In this document: piece by piece, positions 12,626 to 19,822 of the stretch
How the letters are laid out: each line of letters begins with the position of its first letter
Position numbering within the stretch: the first letter of the stretch is position 1
From: JAYFQF01 sp034927285
Lineage (GTDB): Bacteria > Bacillota > Peptococcia > DRI-13 > UBA5745
DNA: 59,663 bases
NCBI GenBank assembly: GCA_034927285.1
Contig: JAYFQF010000027.1
Location: 1-59,663, forward strand
Reading direction: 5' to 3'
Translations under genes and position numbers: made by a program
Notes under the pieces: generated by a model
What the model saw: only the letters and a program-made list of their open reading frames with translations
The model's database searches: none
Told to the model about the DNA's origin: nothing

Positions 12626-12653
12626 AGTTTACAAAATGTAGATTATCGGAAGT
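12626..12653 (+). other. dif-like attachment site, right end of copy B / chromosomal arm
   Basis: Arm AGTTTACAAAA, centre TGTAGA, arm TTATCGGAAGT. The last arm matches the Bacillus dif XerC arm (reverse complement TTCTAGGAAGT) at 9 of 11 positions and is better than the arms at 5118 and 5027, so it is probably the original chromosomal one. Confidence 0.8.
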
Positions 12654-12692
12654 AGAAGAGGGAAAAATTTATGGATCGGCGGTGTTGTTTTG

Positions 12693-13448
12693 ATGACTGA
12701 GCCAGGATTAAATCCAAAACTGCAAAAAATTTACGACTATATTTCCAGCGAGATCACGGTGCGCGGTTACGCCCCTTCCGTTCGCGAAATCGGCGGCGCC
12801 TGCGGGATTTCCTCCAGTTCCACCGTCCACGGCTATCTGAAACAGCTGGAAAACCTGGGCCTGATAAAACGCGATCCCGCCAAGCCCCGGGCCATGGTTT
12901 TGGCTGCCGGACAGGCTAGCGGCCAGCGGAGCACCGGAGAAAACGGCGGTCAAAATACAAGCCCCGGTATGGTTTTACCTGAAGGTCAAATAAAACCGCT
13001 TACAGAGGCTCCTGGAGAGCCGTTTAAGGGGCCGGAAGCGCAAAGCTTTCAAAGCGGGGTGTTCAATGTTCCTCTTGCCGGAATCAAGGACTGTTTTACA
13101 GCCGGCGGCAGCCTGAATCCTCCGCGCCTGCAGTTTCCTCTTGAGGAACAGTTTTCTCTCCAAGAATTTTATGCTCCGGAGATCATGGTCACGGAAATGG
13201 CCGACGACAGTATGATTAACATTAATTTATTTGCCGGGGACCGGATTGTAGTAAAGTTGACGGAAGCGGTATCCAACGGCGACGTTGTATTAGTGATATA
13301 TCAGAATCAGGCCCTGGTCAGAACTTATTATAAAGGAATCAAACAGATCCGTCTGCAGCCGGAAAACGACGAAGTCGAGCCCATCTCCGCGCTGTCTGAG
13401 GATTTGCTGATCCTGGGAAAGGTTTTGGGACTGCTGCGAAAATTTTGA
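12693..13448 (+). CDS. lexA: LexA-family repressor with unusual linker and catalytic site
   Basis: A 251-residue LexA-type protein. The N-terminal winged helix (YAPSVREIGGACGISSSSTVHGYLKQLENLGLIKRDP, about 25-62) is canonical. A linker of about 60 residues, longer than usual, follows. The Ala-Gly cleavage site (CFTAGG) and the S24 serine (MADDSMI) are present, but where LexA has the catalytic lysine (E. coli VTVKRL) this protein has ALVRTY, an arginine. Self-cleavage may be slow or absent, so SOS control may differ. No clear promoter of its own is seen; the prophage promoter reads into it. Confidence 0.85.
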   Translation: MTEPGLNPKLQKIYDYISSEITVRGYAPSVREIGGACGISSSSTVHGYLKQLENLGLIKRDPAKPRAMVLAAGQASGQRSTGENGGQNTSPGMVLPEGQIKPLTEAPGEPFKGPEAQSFQSGVFNVPLAGIKDCFTAGGSLNPPRLQFPLEEQFSLQEFYAPEIMVTEMADDSMININLFAGDRIVVKLTEAVSNGDVVLVIYQNQALVRTYYKGIKQIRLQPENDEVEPISALSEDLLILGKVLGLLRKF

Positions 13449-13462
13449 TCGAACCGGCTTTA

Positions 13463-13503
13463 GAACGAACGTTCAGGAATGTATGTTCTGAAGCGAACGT
13501 TCG
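13463..13503. promoter_or_regulatory. Cluster of LexA-type (GAAC-N4-GTTC) boxes
   Basis: GAACGAACGTTC (13463-13474) and GAATGTATGTTC (13477-13488) fit the Gram-positive GAAC-N4-GTTC pattern; a CGAACGTTCG palindrome follows at 13494-13503. They lie downstream of lexA rather than before it, with a hairpin at 13543-13576 next. Confidence 0.6.
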
Positions 13504-13542
13504 GCCCGGTTGAACGGCGAATTTATCATATTATCGGAAGTA

Positions 13543-13580
13543 AGAACGCTGCTGTGAGTTAATACAGCAGCGTTCTGTTT
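13543..13580. terminator. Hairpin terminator after lexA
   Basis: AGAACGCTGCTGT and ACAGCAGCGTTCT form a perfect 13-bp stem followed by GTTTATT. The T run is weak. The stretch 13581-13740 that follows is T/C-rich and shows no gene. Confidence 0.7.
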
Positions 13581-13761
13581 ATTGCCGAACAAAAAATGAA
13601 GCGCTGCCCTGTTTCGACTTTTTTTCCTTTGATTTTCCCTCCCCTTTTCTCATCCATCCAGCCAATTCCAACAGTTTTTTCGTCGCTTTTTTTAGAGCCA
13701 GGCACCTTCCTCCTCCTTTTTCCATACAGTGTAGCAAATCAAAAATCAGGAGGTGGCCCCG

Positions 13762-14235
13762 ATGAAACTGGCCTTTGAATTAATTACAAACTTAGCGATG
13801 CACTTTGCCCCCCACCACAAATTTATCATTTACCTGAAGCAGGAGGAAGCGGTTCTGGAAGACTCCGTCGGTGAAGACGCTTTTGATTACAACGGCATGC
13901 TGCTGCCCGACTATCCGGCGACAGCCACGGGAAGGAAGGCGCTGCACCGCTATGAACCGGGATTGACGGTCTATCACGGAACTCCGGGTTGTCCCATTGA
14001 AATCCCCTTATCCGATCAGCAGACTTACCACGAAACCTTTAAAAATCTGACCCTTTGGGTAGATAATAACGTCGTCATGTCCCAGGGCTATCTGCAGACC
14101 TATTTCAGCCTGCGGGTTCATATTAACGGCCGGGAGTTCATGGTGCCGCTGATTTCGCCTTTCATGAAGATTCACTGGGAAGGCCAGGGATTATTTAAGA
14201 TATACCTGGACAGCCTGGTCAACCTGCTTTATTAA
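13762..14235 (+). CDS. Protein of unknown function, 157 aa
   Basis: ATG 13762 has AGGAGG 8 nt upstream and was preferred to the in-frame GTG at 13753. The protein has no TM helix or signal peptide and looks like a globular alpha/beta fold with aromatic residues (FAPHHKFIIYLKQEE, HINGREFMVPLISPFMKIHWEGQGLFKIYLDSL). No family recognised. It stands alone between two hairpins, downstream of the LexA-type boxes. Confidence 0.7.
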   Translation: MKLAFELITNLAMHFAPHHKFIIYLKQEEAVLEDSVGEDAFDYNGMLLPDYPATATGRKALHRYEPGLTVYHGTPGCPIEIPLSDQQTYHETFKNLTLWVDNNVVMSQGYLQTYFSLRVHINGREFMVPLISPFMKIHWEGQGLFKIYLDSLVNLLY

Positions 14236-14329
14236 GACCGGCCTTCTGTTGATGTTTGCCAAAATGTTTTATTATCAAAATGCATGGAATCATGAATGGA
14301 ATCGGAAATGCCTCCGGGGATCAGAAACG

Positions 14330-14367
14330 CCAAAGCAGCGGAACCAATGCCGGCTCCGCTGCTTTGG
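14330..14367. terminator. Bidirectional terminator
   Basis: CCAAAGCAGCGGA / TCCGCTGCTTTGG, 13 bp perfect, between the convergent unknown gene and dut. Confidence 0.75.
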
Positions 14368-14427
14368 TATATTCATCCCTTTTATTCCCGATCGACTTTC
14401 GGTCATTATTTCCCATTTATCTCCGGA

Positions 14428-14859
14428 CTAGATTCCCGTGGAGCCAAAGCCGCCGGCGCCCCGGGGCGTATCCTCCAGGGACTCGGCCTGGCAGATTTGG
14501 GTGGGCAGGACCCGGGCGATGACCATCTGGGCGATCTTCATGCCTTTGGTTACCTGAAACGGATCTTTACCGTGGTTGATCACAATGATCCCCAGTTCAC
14601 CCCGGTAGTCGGCGTCAATGGTGCCGGGACTGTTCAGCAGGGTGATCTGGTGCTTCAGAGCCAGGCCGCTGCGGGGGCGGATCTGGGCTTCCGTCATCGG
14701 CGGCAGCGCCATGGCAATGCCGGTTTTAATCATCCGGCTTTCCCCGGGACCGATCAGAGCTTCTTCAGCGGCAAAAAGGTCGTAACCGGCGTCTGTGGGG
14801 TGGGCCTTTTCCGGTAAGCGGCCATCGGGATTAAGCCGTTTGATTTTTATAATCTCCAT
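14428..14859 (-). CDS. dut: Deoxyuridine 5'-triphosphate nucleotidohydrolase
   Basis: A 143-residue trimeric dUTPase: dUTP to dUMP plus diphosphate, keeping uracil out of DNA. All five motifs are visible: DAGYDLFA, RPRSGLA, NSPGTIDADYRGE, KIAQMVI and the C-terminal P-loop-like RGAGGFGSTG. Length is standard. It is divergent from glnN with about 155 bp between the starts. Confidence 0.95.
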   Translation of the reverse strand: MEIIKIKRLNPDGRLPEKAHPTDAGYDLFAAEEALIGPGESRMIKTGIAMALPPMTEAQIRPRSGLALKHQITLLNSPGTIDADYRGELGIIVINHGKDPFQVTKGMKIAQMVIARVLPTQICQAESLEDTPRGAGGFGSTGI

Positions 14860-14902
14860 TCGATATTCCTCCGTTAGCGTAGTATTATTCTGTTCCAGCT
14901 TA

Positions 14903-14911
14903 TGATATAAT
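14903..14911 (+). promoter_or_regulatory. Extended -10 promoter before glnN
   Basis: TGATATAAT is an extended -10 box with a consensus TATAAT (14906-14911). No good -35 box is seen at 17 bp. It lies about 104 bp before the glnN start. Confidence 0.5.
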
Positions 14912-15014
14912 TAAAGACTATAAAAAGGCAAATGTTTTTTGTGTGCAGGCTGCAGGCTTCTTCGGGAGCTGCATGGAAACAGCTTTAGAAACAGACTTAA
15001 GGGAGGATTCATTC

Positions 15015-17120
15015 ATGGAAAACACCCAGCCGAAATCTCCGGCCGCCATCTTCGGTTCCCAGGTCTTCAACGATACCGTTATGCGGGACCGCTTACCTAA
15101 ACATATCTATAACTCGCTGAAAAAAACCCGGCAGCAGGGTCTGCCCTTGGACAGCGAAGTGGCGGACGTCGTAGCCAACGCCATGAAGGACTGGGCCATC
15201 GAAAAGGGCGCCACCCATTATACCCATTGGTTCCAGCCAATGACAAACCTTACGGCGGAAAAGCACGACGCGTTCATTTCCCCCGGTGAGGGAGGAAAAG
15301 TGATCATGGACTTTTCCGGTAAGGAACTGATCAAAGGCGAGCCGGACGCCTCCTCCATGCCCTGCGGCGGTATGCGTTCCACTTTTGAGGCCAGAGGCTA
15401 TACCGCCTGGGACCCCACCTCTTTTGCCTTCATTAAAGACGGCACACTGTGTATTCCTTCCGCCTTTTGTTCCTACTGCGGTCAGGTCCTGGACAAAAAG
15501 ACACCGCTTTTGCGCTCCATGGAAGCCCTCAGCAATCAGGCCGTCCGTATTCTGCGGCTTTTCGGCAATCATAAGGTAACCAGGGTAAACGCTACCGTAG
15601 GCCCAGAGCAGGAATACTTCCTGGTGGACCGGAAGCTTTACCAAAAGCGCAAAGACCTGATTTTTACCGGCCGTACCCTTTTTGGGGCGCCGGCCCCCAA
15701 AGCTCAGGAGACGGCGGCTCACTATTTCGGTGTTATCCGTCCCCGGGTAGCCGAATTTATGCGGGACCTGGACGAGGAACTCTGGAAAGTGGGCGTTATG
15801 GCCAAAACCGAGCATAATGAGACGGCTCCCGCCCAGCACGAGTTGGCGCCGATTTTCAGTAACGCCAATATCGCCATGGACCATAACCAGCTGACCATGG
15901 AATACATGAAACGGGTGGCTGAGCGTCACGGGATGGCCTGCCTGCTCCACGAAAAGCCCTTTGCCGGTATCAACGGCTCCGGCAAGCATAATAACTGGTC
16001 CCTGACTACCGACGATGGCCAAAACCTTTTTGAACCCGGGGATTCTCCGGTGGAAAACGCCCAGTTCCTTCTGTTCCTTTGCGCCGTCATTAAGGCTGTG
16101 GATGATTACAGCGTCCTCTTGCGGGCTTCCGTGGCCACCGCCGGTAACGATCATCGCCTGGGAGGTCATGAGGCGCCGCCGGCCATTATTTCCATTTTCC
16201 TTGGGGATGAACTCAGCGAAGTGCTGGAGGCAATGGTAAAGGGCGCCAAGGAGCTGAGCCACAAAGACGGCTACCTGGAAATCGGCGTTTCCTCTTTGCC
16301 CAAGCTGCCCAGGGATACTACGGACCGTAACCGGACTTCGCCCTTTGCCTTTACCGGAAACAAATTCGAATTCCGCATGACCGGTTCCGGCGCCTCGATT
16401 TCCGGGGTAAATTATGTATTGAATACCATTGTGGCGGAAACCCTCTGCCAGTTTGCCGACCGGCTGGAAAAGGCGGAAGATTTCACCGGCAGCCTCCGGG
16501 CCCTGCTGAAAGAAACCGTCCTCCAGCATAAGCGGATTTTATATAACGGAAACAGCTATTCCCGGGAATGGGTGGAAGAAGCGGCCCGCCGGGGCCTGCC
16601 TAATTATCCTGTCGCCGTGGATGCCCTGGCTCATTATCTGGATAAGGAAAATGTGGAGGTGCTGGTCAAGCATAAGATCTTCACGGAAGAAGAGCTCCGG
16701 TACCGTCTGGATATTCTGCTGGAAATTTATTCCGGGATCGTGGCTACGGAGGCTTTGACCATGCTGGATATGGCCCGGCAGGAAATTCTGCCCGCCGCCC
16801 TGGAATACTCCCAGGTCCTCAGCGACGGCATTCTGAAAAAGGGCCAGTGCGGCTTAAATCTGGAGATTACGGCCGATCAGGAGCTGCTGCAAAAAATCTG
16901 TCAGGAAACCGGCAAGCTTTACAAGGCCATCGGGGTCCTGGCGGAAATCCGGGAAACAACCGCCGCTATTGCTGATCCCATGGAGCAGGCCAGAGCCTGG
17001 CATGAAAAGGTGACTCCCGCTATGGAGGCCCTCCGGGAGCCGGTGGATAAGCTGGAAGCCCTGGTGGCCAAAAAATACTGGCCTATCCCCACCTATGCCG
17101 ACCTGCTTTTCAGCATCTGA
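15015..17120 (+). CDS. glnN: Type III glutamine synthetase
   Basis: A 701-residue GSIII: ATP-dependent formation of glutamine from glutamate and ammonia. ATG 15015 follows GGGAGGATTC. Signature regions are the N-terminal FNDTVMRDRLPK, GPEQEYF, HNETAPAQHELAPIF, GKHNNWSLTT and NRTSPFAFTGNKFEFRMTGS. The length is typical for GSIII and well above GSI. It stands alone, with a terminator behind it. Confidence 0.95.
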   Translation: MENTQPKSPAAIFGSQVFNDTVMRDRLPKHIYNSLKKTRQQGLPLDSEVADVVANAMKDWAIEKGATHYTHWFQPMTNLTAEKHDAFISPGEGGKVIMDFSGKELIKGEPDASSMPCGGMRSTFEARGYTAWDPTSFAFIKDGTLCIPSAFCSYCGQVLDKKTPLLRSMEALSNQAVRILRLFGNHKVTRVNATVGPEQEYFLVDRKLYQKRKDLIFTGRTLFGAPAPKAQETAAHYFGVIRPRVAEFMRDLDEELWKVGVMAKTEHNETAPAQHELAPIFSNANIAMDHNQLTMEYMKRVAERHGMACLLHEKPFAGINGSGKHNNWSLTTDDGQNLFEPGDSPVENAQFLLFLCAVIKAVDDYSVLLRASVATAGNDHRLGGHEAPPAIISIFLGDELSEVLEAMVKGAKELSHKDGYLEIGVSSLPKLPRDTTDRNRTSPFAFTGNKFEFRMTGSGASISGVNYVLNTIVAETLCQFADRLEKAEDFTGSLRALLKETVLQHKRILYNGNSYSREWVEEAARRGLPNYPVAVDALAHYLDKENVEVLVKHKIFTEEELRYRLDILLEIYSGIVATEALTMLDMARQEILPAALEYSQVLSDGILKKGQCGLNLEITADQELLQKICQETGKLYKAIGVLAEIRETTAAIADPMEQARAWHEKVTPAMEALREPVDKLEALVAKKYWPIPTYADLLFSI

Positions 17121-17250
17121 GCGGAGCTGGCCCCCGGATTTTCCTCGCCGCCTCAACGCCGCCTCAATAGAAAAAGGTAAGGGAGAAATATACGCAAAGG
17201 AAATTAAGCAAAGTTTAAGTGAAACAGGGCTGTCCTCGTCTTTGAACCGC

Positions 17251-17283
17251 GCCCGGATCGCTGAAGCGATCCGGGCTTCTCTT
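17251..17283 (+). terminator. Terminator after glnN
   Basis: GCCCGGATCGC-TGAA-GCGATCCGGGC, an 11-bp perfect stem, followed by TTCTCTTC. Confidence 0.75.
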
Positions 17284-17418
17284 CATTTTCGCGGCAGCCC
17301 TGTTTTTCTGCCTTTTTGTCTGCCGATGCATGTTTTTTGCCGCGGCGCAAATAATAACGGTAAAATGCCTGCCGCCGGCATAAGGCGGTTTTCCGCTTCT
17401 GCGGGGACTGGAGGTATC

Positions 17419-17847
17419 TTGCTGGGGGTTATTTTCAGCCTCATTGCCGGCATGGCCATGAGCATTCAGGGGGTAATGAATACCAGGCTCAGTGAAAAAA
17501 TCGGCCTTTATGAGTCTAATTTATTCGTTCAAGGGACCGCCTTCCTCCTTTCCCTGGTTACCTTTCTCATTATGGGGGAAGAAGGCTTCGCCGCCTTTGG
17601 CCAGGTAAATAAGCTCTATCTGTTCGGCGGTGTGCTGGGGCTGGTGATCACCATCAGCGTCATGCTGGGAATAAACGGCTTAAGCCCCACCATTTCCATC
17701 TCTATTATTTTGATTTCCCAACTGCTGGTAGCGGCGCTGATCGACGCTTTCGGCCTTTTGGGAGCGGACAAAGTGGCTTTTGGCTGGGGAAAATTTCTTG
17801 GAATCGGCCTGATGATCGGCGGTATGCTCTTATTTAAACTAAAATAG
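17419..17847 (+). CDS. DMT-type membrane protein (YdcZ/DUF606-like)
   Basis: About 142 residues with four to five TM helices, beginning LGVIFSLIAGMAMSIQGVMNTRLSEKIG, which fits the YdcZ/DUF606 half-size members of the drug/metabolite transporter superfamily. TTG 17419 with a close GGAGG gives a family-like N-terminus; ATG 17365 is an alternative with a weak site. The substrate cannot be told from sequence. Such proteins often work as pairs, but only one gene is here. Confidence 0.7.
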   Translation: MLGVIFSLIAGMAMSIQGVMNTRLSEKIGLYESNLFVQGTAFLLSLVTFLIMGEEGFAAFGQVNKLYLFGGVLGLVITISVMLGINGLSPTISISIILISQLLVAALIDAFGLLGADKVAFGWGKFLGIGLMIGGMLLFKLK

Positions 17848-18030
17848 ATCCTGCCCAGAATTTTATAATTCCTGCTTTCACCCTGTTTTGCCGCCGTCCC
17901 GGCAAGCTGTCGGGAAAAGGCAAAGCAGAAGCGAATTTAACGAAAAATTAAGAAGGAACCAGGGGTTTCTTGTGTTATACTGATGGCGGCGGCTAATGCC
18001 TGCATTACAAAAAGTCATGAGGAGATGCCC

Positions 18031-18465
18031 ATGAATATTTTATTTTTTCTGACTCCTAAAGAAGAAGTGGCTTTTATTTACGACGATTTCACCCTGCGTC
18101 AGGTACTGGAAAAGATGGAGCATAATCGTTATTCGGCGGTACCGGTAATTAAAAAAACCGGCGAATATGTGGGAACTCTCACCGAGGGCGATTTGCTCTG
18201 GGGAATTAAGAACAAATACTCCCTGGATCTAAAAAAAGCGGAAAACGTACCGATCTCCGATATGCCCCGCCACGCGGATAACCGGCCGGTGCACATTGCT
18301 ACGGATATCGACGACCTGGTGGCCAAGTCTTTGGATCGGAACTTTGTGCCGGTGGTAGATGACCGCGGCATATTTATCGGGATCGTCACCCGGAAAAATA
18401 TTATCAAATATTATTACGATAAAGCCCGGGGCCTTCAGGAAACCAGGAGTTCCGCGGCTTCCTGA
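18031..18465 (+). CDS. CBS-domain pair protein
   Basis: A 144-residue soluble protein made of two CBS motifs: residues about 15-60 (RQVLEKMEHNRYSAVPVIKKTGEYVGTLTEGDLLW) and about 85-135 (DLVAKSLDRNFVPVVDDRGIFIGIVTRKNIIKYY). Such pairs bind adenine nucleotides and act as regulatory modules. ATG 18031 has GAGGAG 6 nt upstream. A TGTGTTATACT extended -10 box lies about 50 bp before it. It ends before a strong terminator. Confidence 0.85.
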   Translation: MNILFFLTPKEEVAFIYDDFTLRQVLEKMEHNRYSAVPVIKKTGEYVGTLTEGDLLWGIKNKYSLDLKKAENVPISDMPRHADNRPVHIATDIDDLVAKSLDRNFVPVVDDRGIFIGIVTRKNIIKYYYDKARGLQETRSSAAS

Positions 18466-18485
18466 AGGCGTTTCCTGAGTACCCC

Positions 18486-18542
18486 AAAAAGGGCGGGACG
18501 GCAGACAGATCTTTCGGATCTTATGCCGTCCCGCCCTTTTTT
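18486..18542. terminator. Strong bidirectional terminator
   Basis: GGGCGGGACGGCA / TGCCGTCCCGCCC, 13 bp, flanked by A5 on the left and T6 on the right, between convergent genes. Confidence 0.9.
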
Positions 18543-18584
18543 GCTGAAAGTGCCGGATTTCCTTCACCGGCTCGCAGCCGGGCC

Positions 18585-19736
18585 CTAGTAGCTGATGTGT
18601 TTCATGTTTACCGGCATGGTGCCGATCATTTTTTCTCCCCGGACCAGGTTCAATTCGTCCACCAGATTGCTGACAGGGCAGGCGTGATTGGGAATGATCC
18701 TCAGCTTATCTCCTACCTTCACGGCGCTTACCCCCTTTTCCACAGCCACCTTGCCTACCTCCTCGGACAAGCTGACCAGCTTCAGCTCCGGATGCCCGAG
18801 GATCTGACCATAGTCCTCCACTGCCGGGATGGCATGGGCTCCCTTATCCAAAGCAAAGACCTTGCTGCCGGCGTCGATCATCAGCCTGTCCAGGGAAGGG
18901 CGGGCGATCACGGTGGCTAAGACGCTTAAGGAGCAATCCTCCTCCGACCTGCCCATAAGGCTGATCTGAATCTGATCGTGAAAGACATAATTTCCGGGAC
19001 GCAGGATATTAATCAGCGGCGACTTCAGTTCCTCGTGGAAGGTGGGCGTACTGCCGGCGGCAATATAGCGGATCTGGATACCTTTACGCTTTAAGCCCTC
19101 ATAGGCTGCCCGCAGGGCTTTTTCTTCGGCGGCGGCTACCTGGGCGATCTCCCGGGGGCCTGAGACAGCGTAGACCTGCCCCGGATGAGTGCTGATGCCT
19201 GCCAGCTTCAGACCCGGCAGGGAATTAATAAAGCTCCCCAGGCTGCCGGCCAGCTCCGGCTGGATGCCGAAGCGGTGCAGCCCGCTGTCCACGATCAGCA
19301 TGACCTCCAGCTCTTGTTTATCCCGGTCCAGTTCGCTCCAGTTTTCCATGGCCCGGTCCGCTTCCTGCTGGGCCAGCCAGCCTTCGCTGAGCTGACGGCT
19401 GTTGGCCTCGCCGTCAAGGCTGTATATCATGCGGCCTTTTTTGCCGATGCTTAAGGCTTTGGCTATGTTTAAAGCGCCGGAAGTGGGATAGGCAAACATC
19501 ACCGGCCCCAGCTTCTGGTCCAGCAAAACCTCGCATTCCCGCAGGGTGCCGGCCAGGAAACCGGCCGCGCCGTTCATTTTCTGCAATTTGGCGATCAGGC
19601 TGCATTTATGGGTTTTAATCATCGGCCAAAGCTCTTTGCCGGCGGCGGCGGCTGCGGCCTGATAATCCTGAATGTTTTTCATCAGCTTGTCATGGTCCAC
19701 CAAAACGCAAGGGGTATAATAATCATTTAAATTCAC
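18585..19736 (-). CDS. PLP enzyme of the D-threonine aldolase / D-serine dehydratase family
   Basis: A 383-residue fold-type III (alanine-racemase-like) PLP protein. The N-terminal MIKTHKC carries the PLP lysine. A C-terminal NHACPVSN fits the metal-binding His/Cys of D-serine dehydratases and D-threonine aldolases. GTG start with AGGAGG 11 nt upstream. Its substrate is probably a D-amino acid or D-hydroxy amino acid. It is followed upstream by a sigma-54 regulator on the same strand, and a D-aminoacylase and an amidohydrolase occur elsewhere in the window, so amino-acid fermentation is plausible. Confidence 0.8.
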   Translation of the reverse strand: MNLNDYYTPCVLVDHDKLMKNIQDYQAAAAAAGKELWPMIKTHKCSLIAKLQKMNGAAGFLAGTLRECEVLLDQKLGPVMFAYPTSGALNIAKALSIGKKGRMIYSLDGEANSRQLSEGWLAQQEADRAMENWSELDRDKQELEVMLIVDSGLHRFGIQPELAGSLGSFINSLPGLKLAGISTHPGQVYAVSGPREIAQVAAAEEKALRAAYEGLKRKGIQIRYIAAGSTPTFHEELKSPLINILRPGNYVFHDQIQISLMGRSEEDCSLSVLATVIARPSLDRLMIDAGSKVFALDKGAHAIPAVEDYGQILGHPELKLVSLSEEVGKVAVEKGVSAVKVGDKLRIIPNHACPVSNLVDELNLVRGEKMIGTMPVNMKHISY

Positions 19737-19822
19737 GGAGATGTGTTCCTCCTATTATGTTCCGGCTATTTAACGCCTGAATTTTTATAGCCGGTCTTTA
19801 TTTGCTGACTACATTCTACCCT

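Larger units (their letters stand above)
5098..12642 (+). mobile_element. Prophage copy B, complete, about 7.5 kb, bounded by a 20-bp direct repeat
   Basis: The element lies between two copies of TTTAGTTTACAAAATGTAGA (5098-5117 and 12623-12642), giving a 7525-bp unit. The repeat is the XerD arm plus centre of a dif-like site. It carries four small early genes, a rolling-circle Rep, a small membrane protein, a zinc-finger protein, a packaging-type ATPase, candidate structural proteins, a lysis module and a second zinc-finger protein, all on the + strand. No integrase or transposase gene is present, which fits use of the host XerCD recombinase. No secretin gene is seen, and the ATPase has no membrane anchor, which argues against a standard inovirus. 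Confidence 0.85.

Noticed and set aside
1..12653. Reading the phage as a plain inovirus because of the Zot-like ATPase
   Set aside because: No TM segment in the ATPase, no secretin, and a holin-peptidase pair is present; kept only as the alternative hypothesis.
13596..13778. A 60-codon frame on the + strand
   Set aside because: T/C-rich and Phe/Pro-rich product, no ribosome site; it is an artefact of the pyrimidine-rich gap.
15093..16529. A 478-codon open frame on the minus strand
   Set aside because: It is antisense to glnN, which has all GSIII motifs; the frame has low-complexity composition and no ribosome site. It is a shadow of GC-rich coding DNA.
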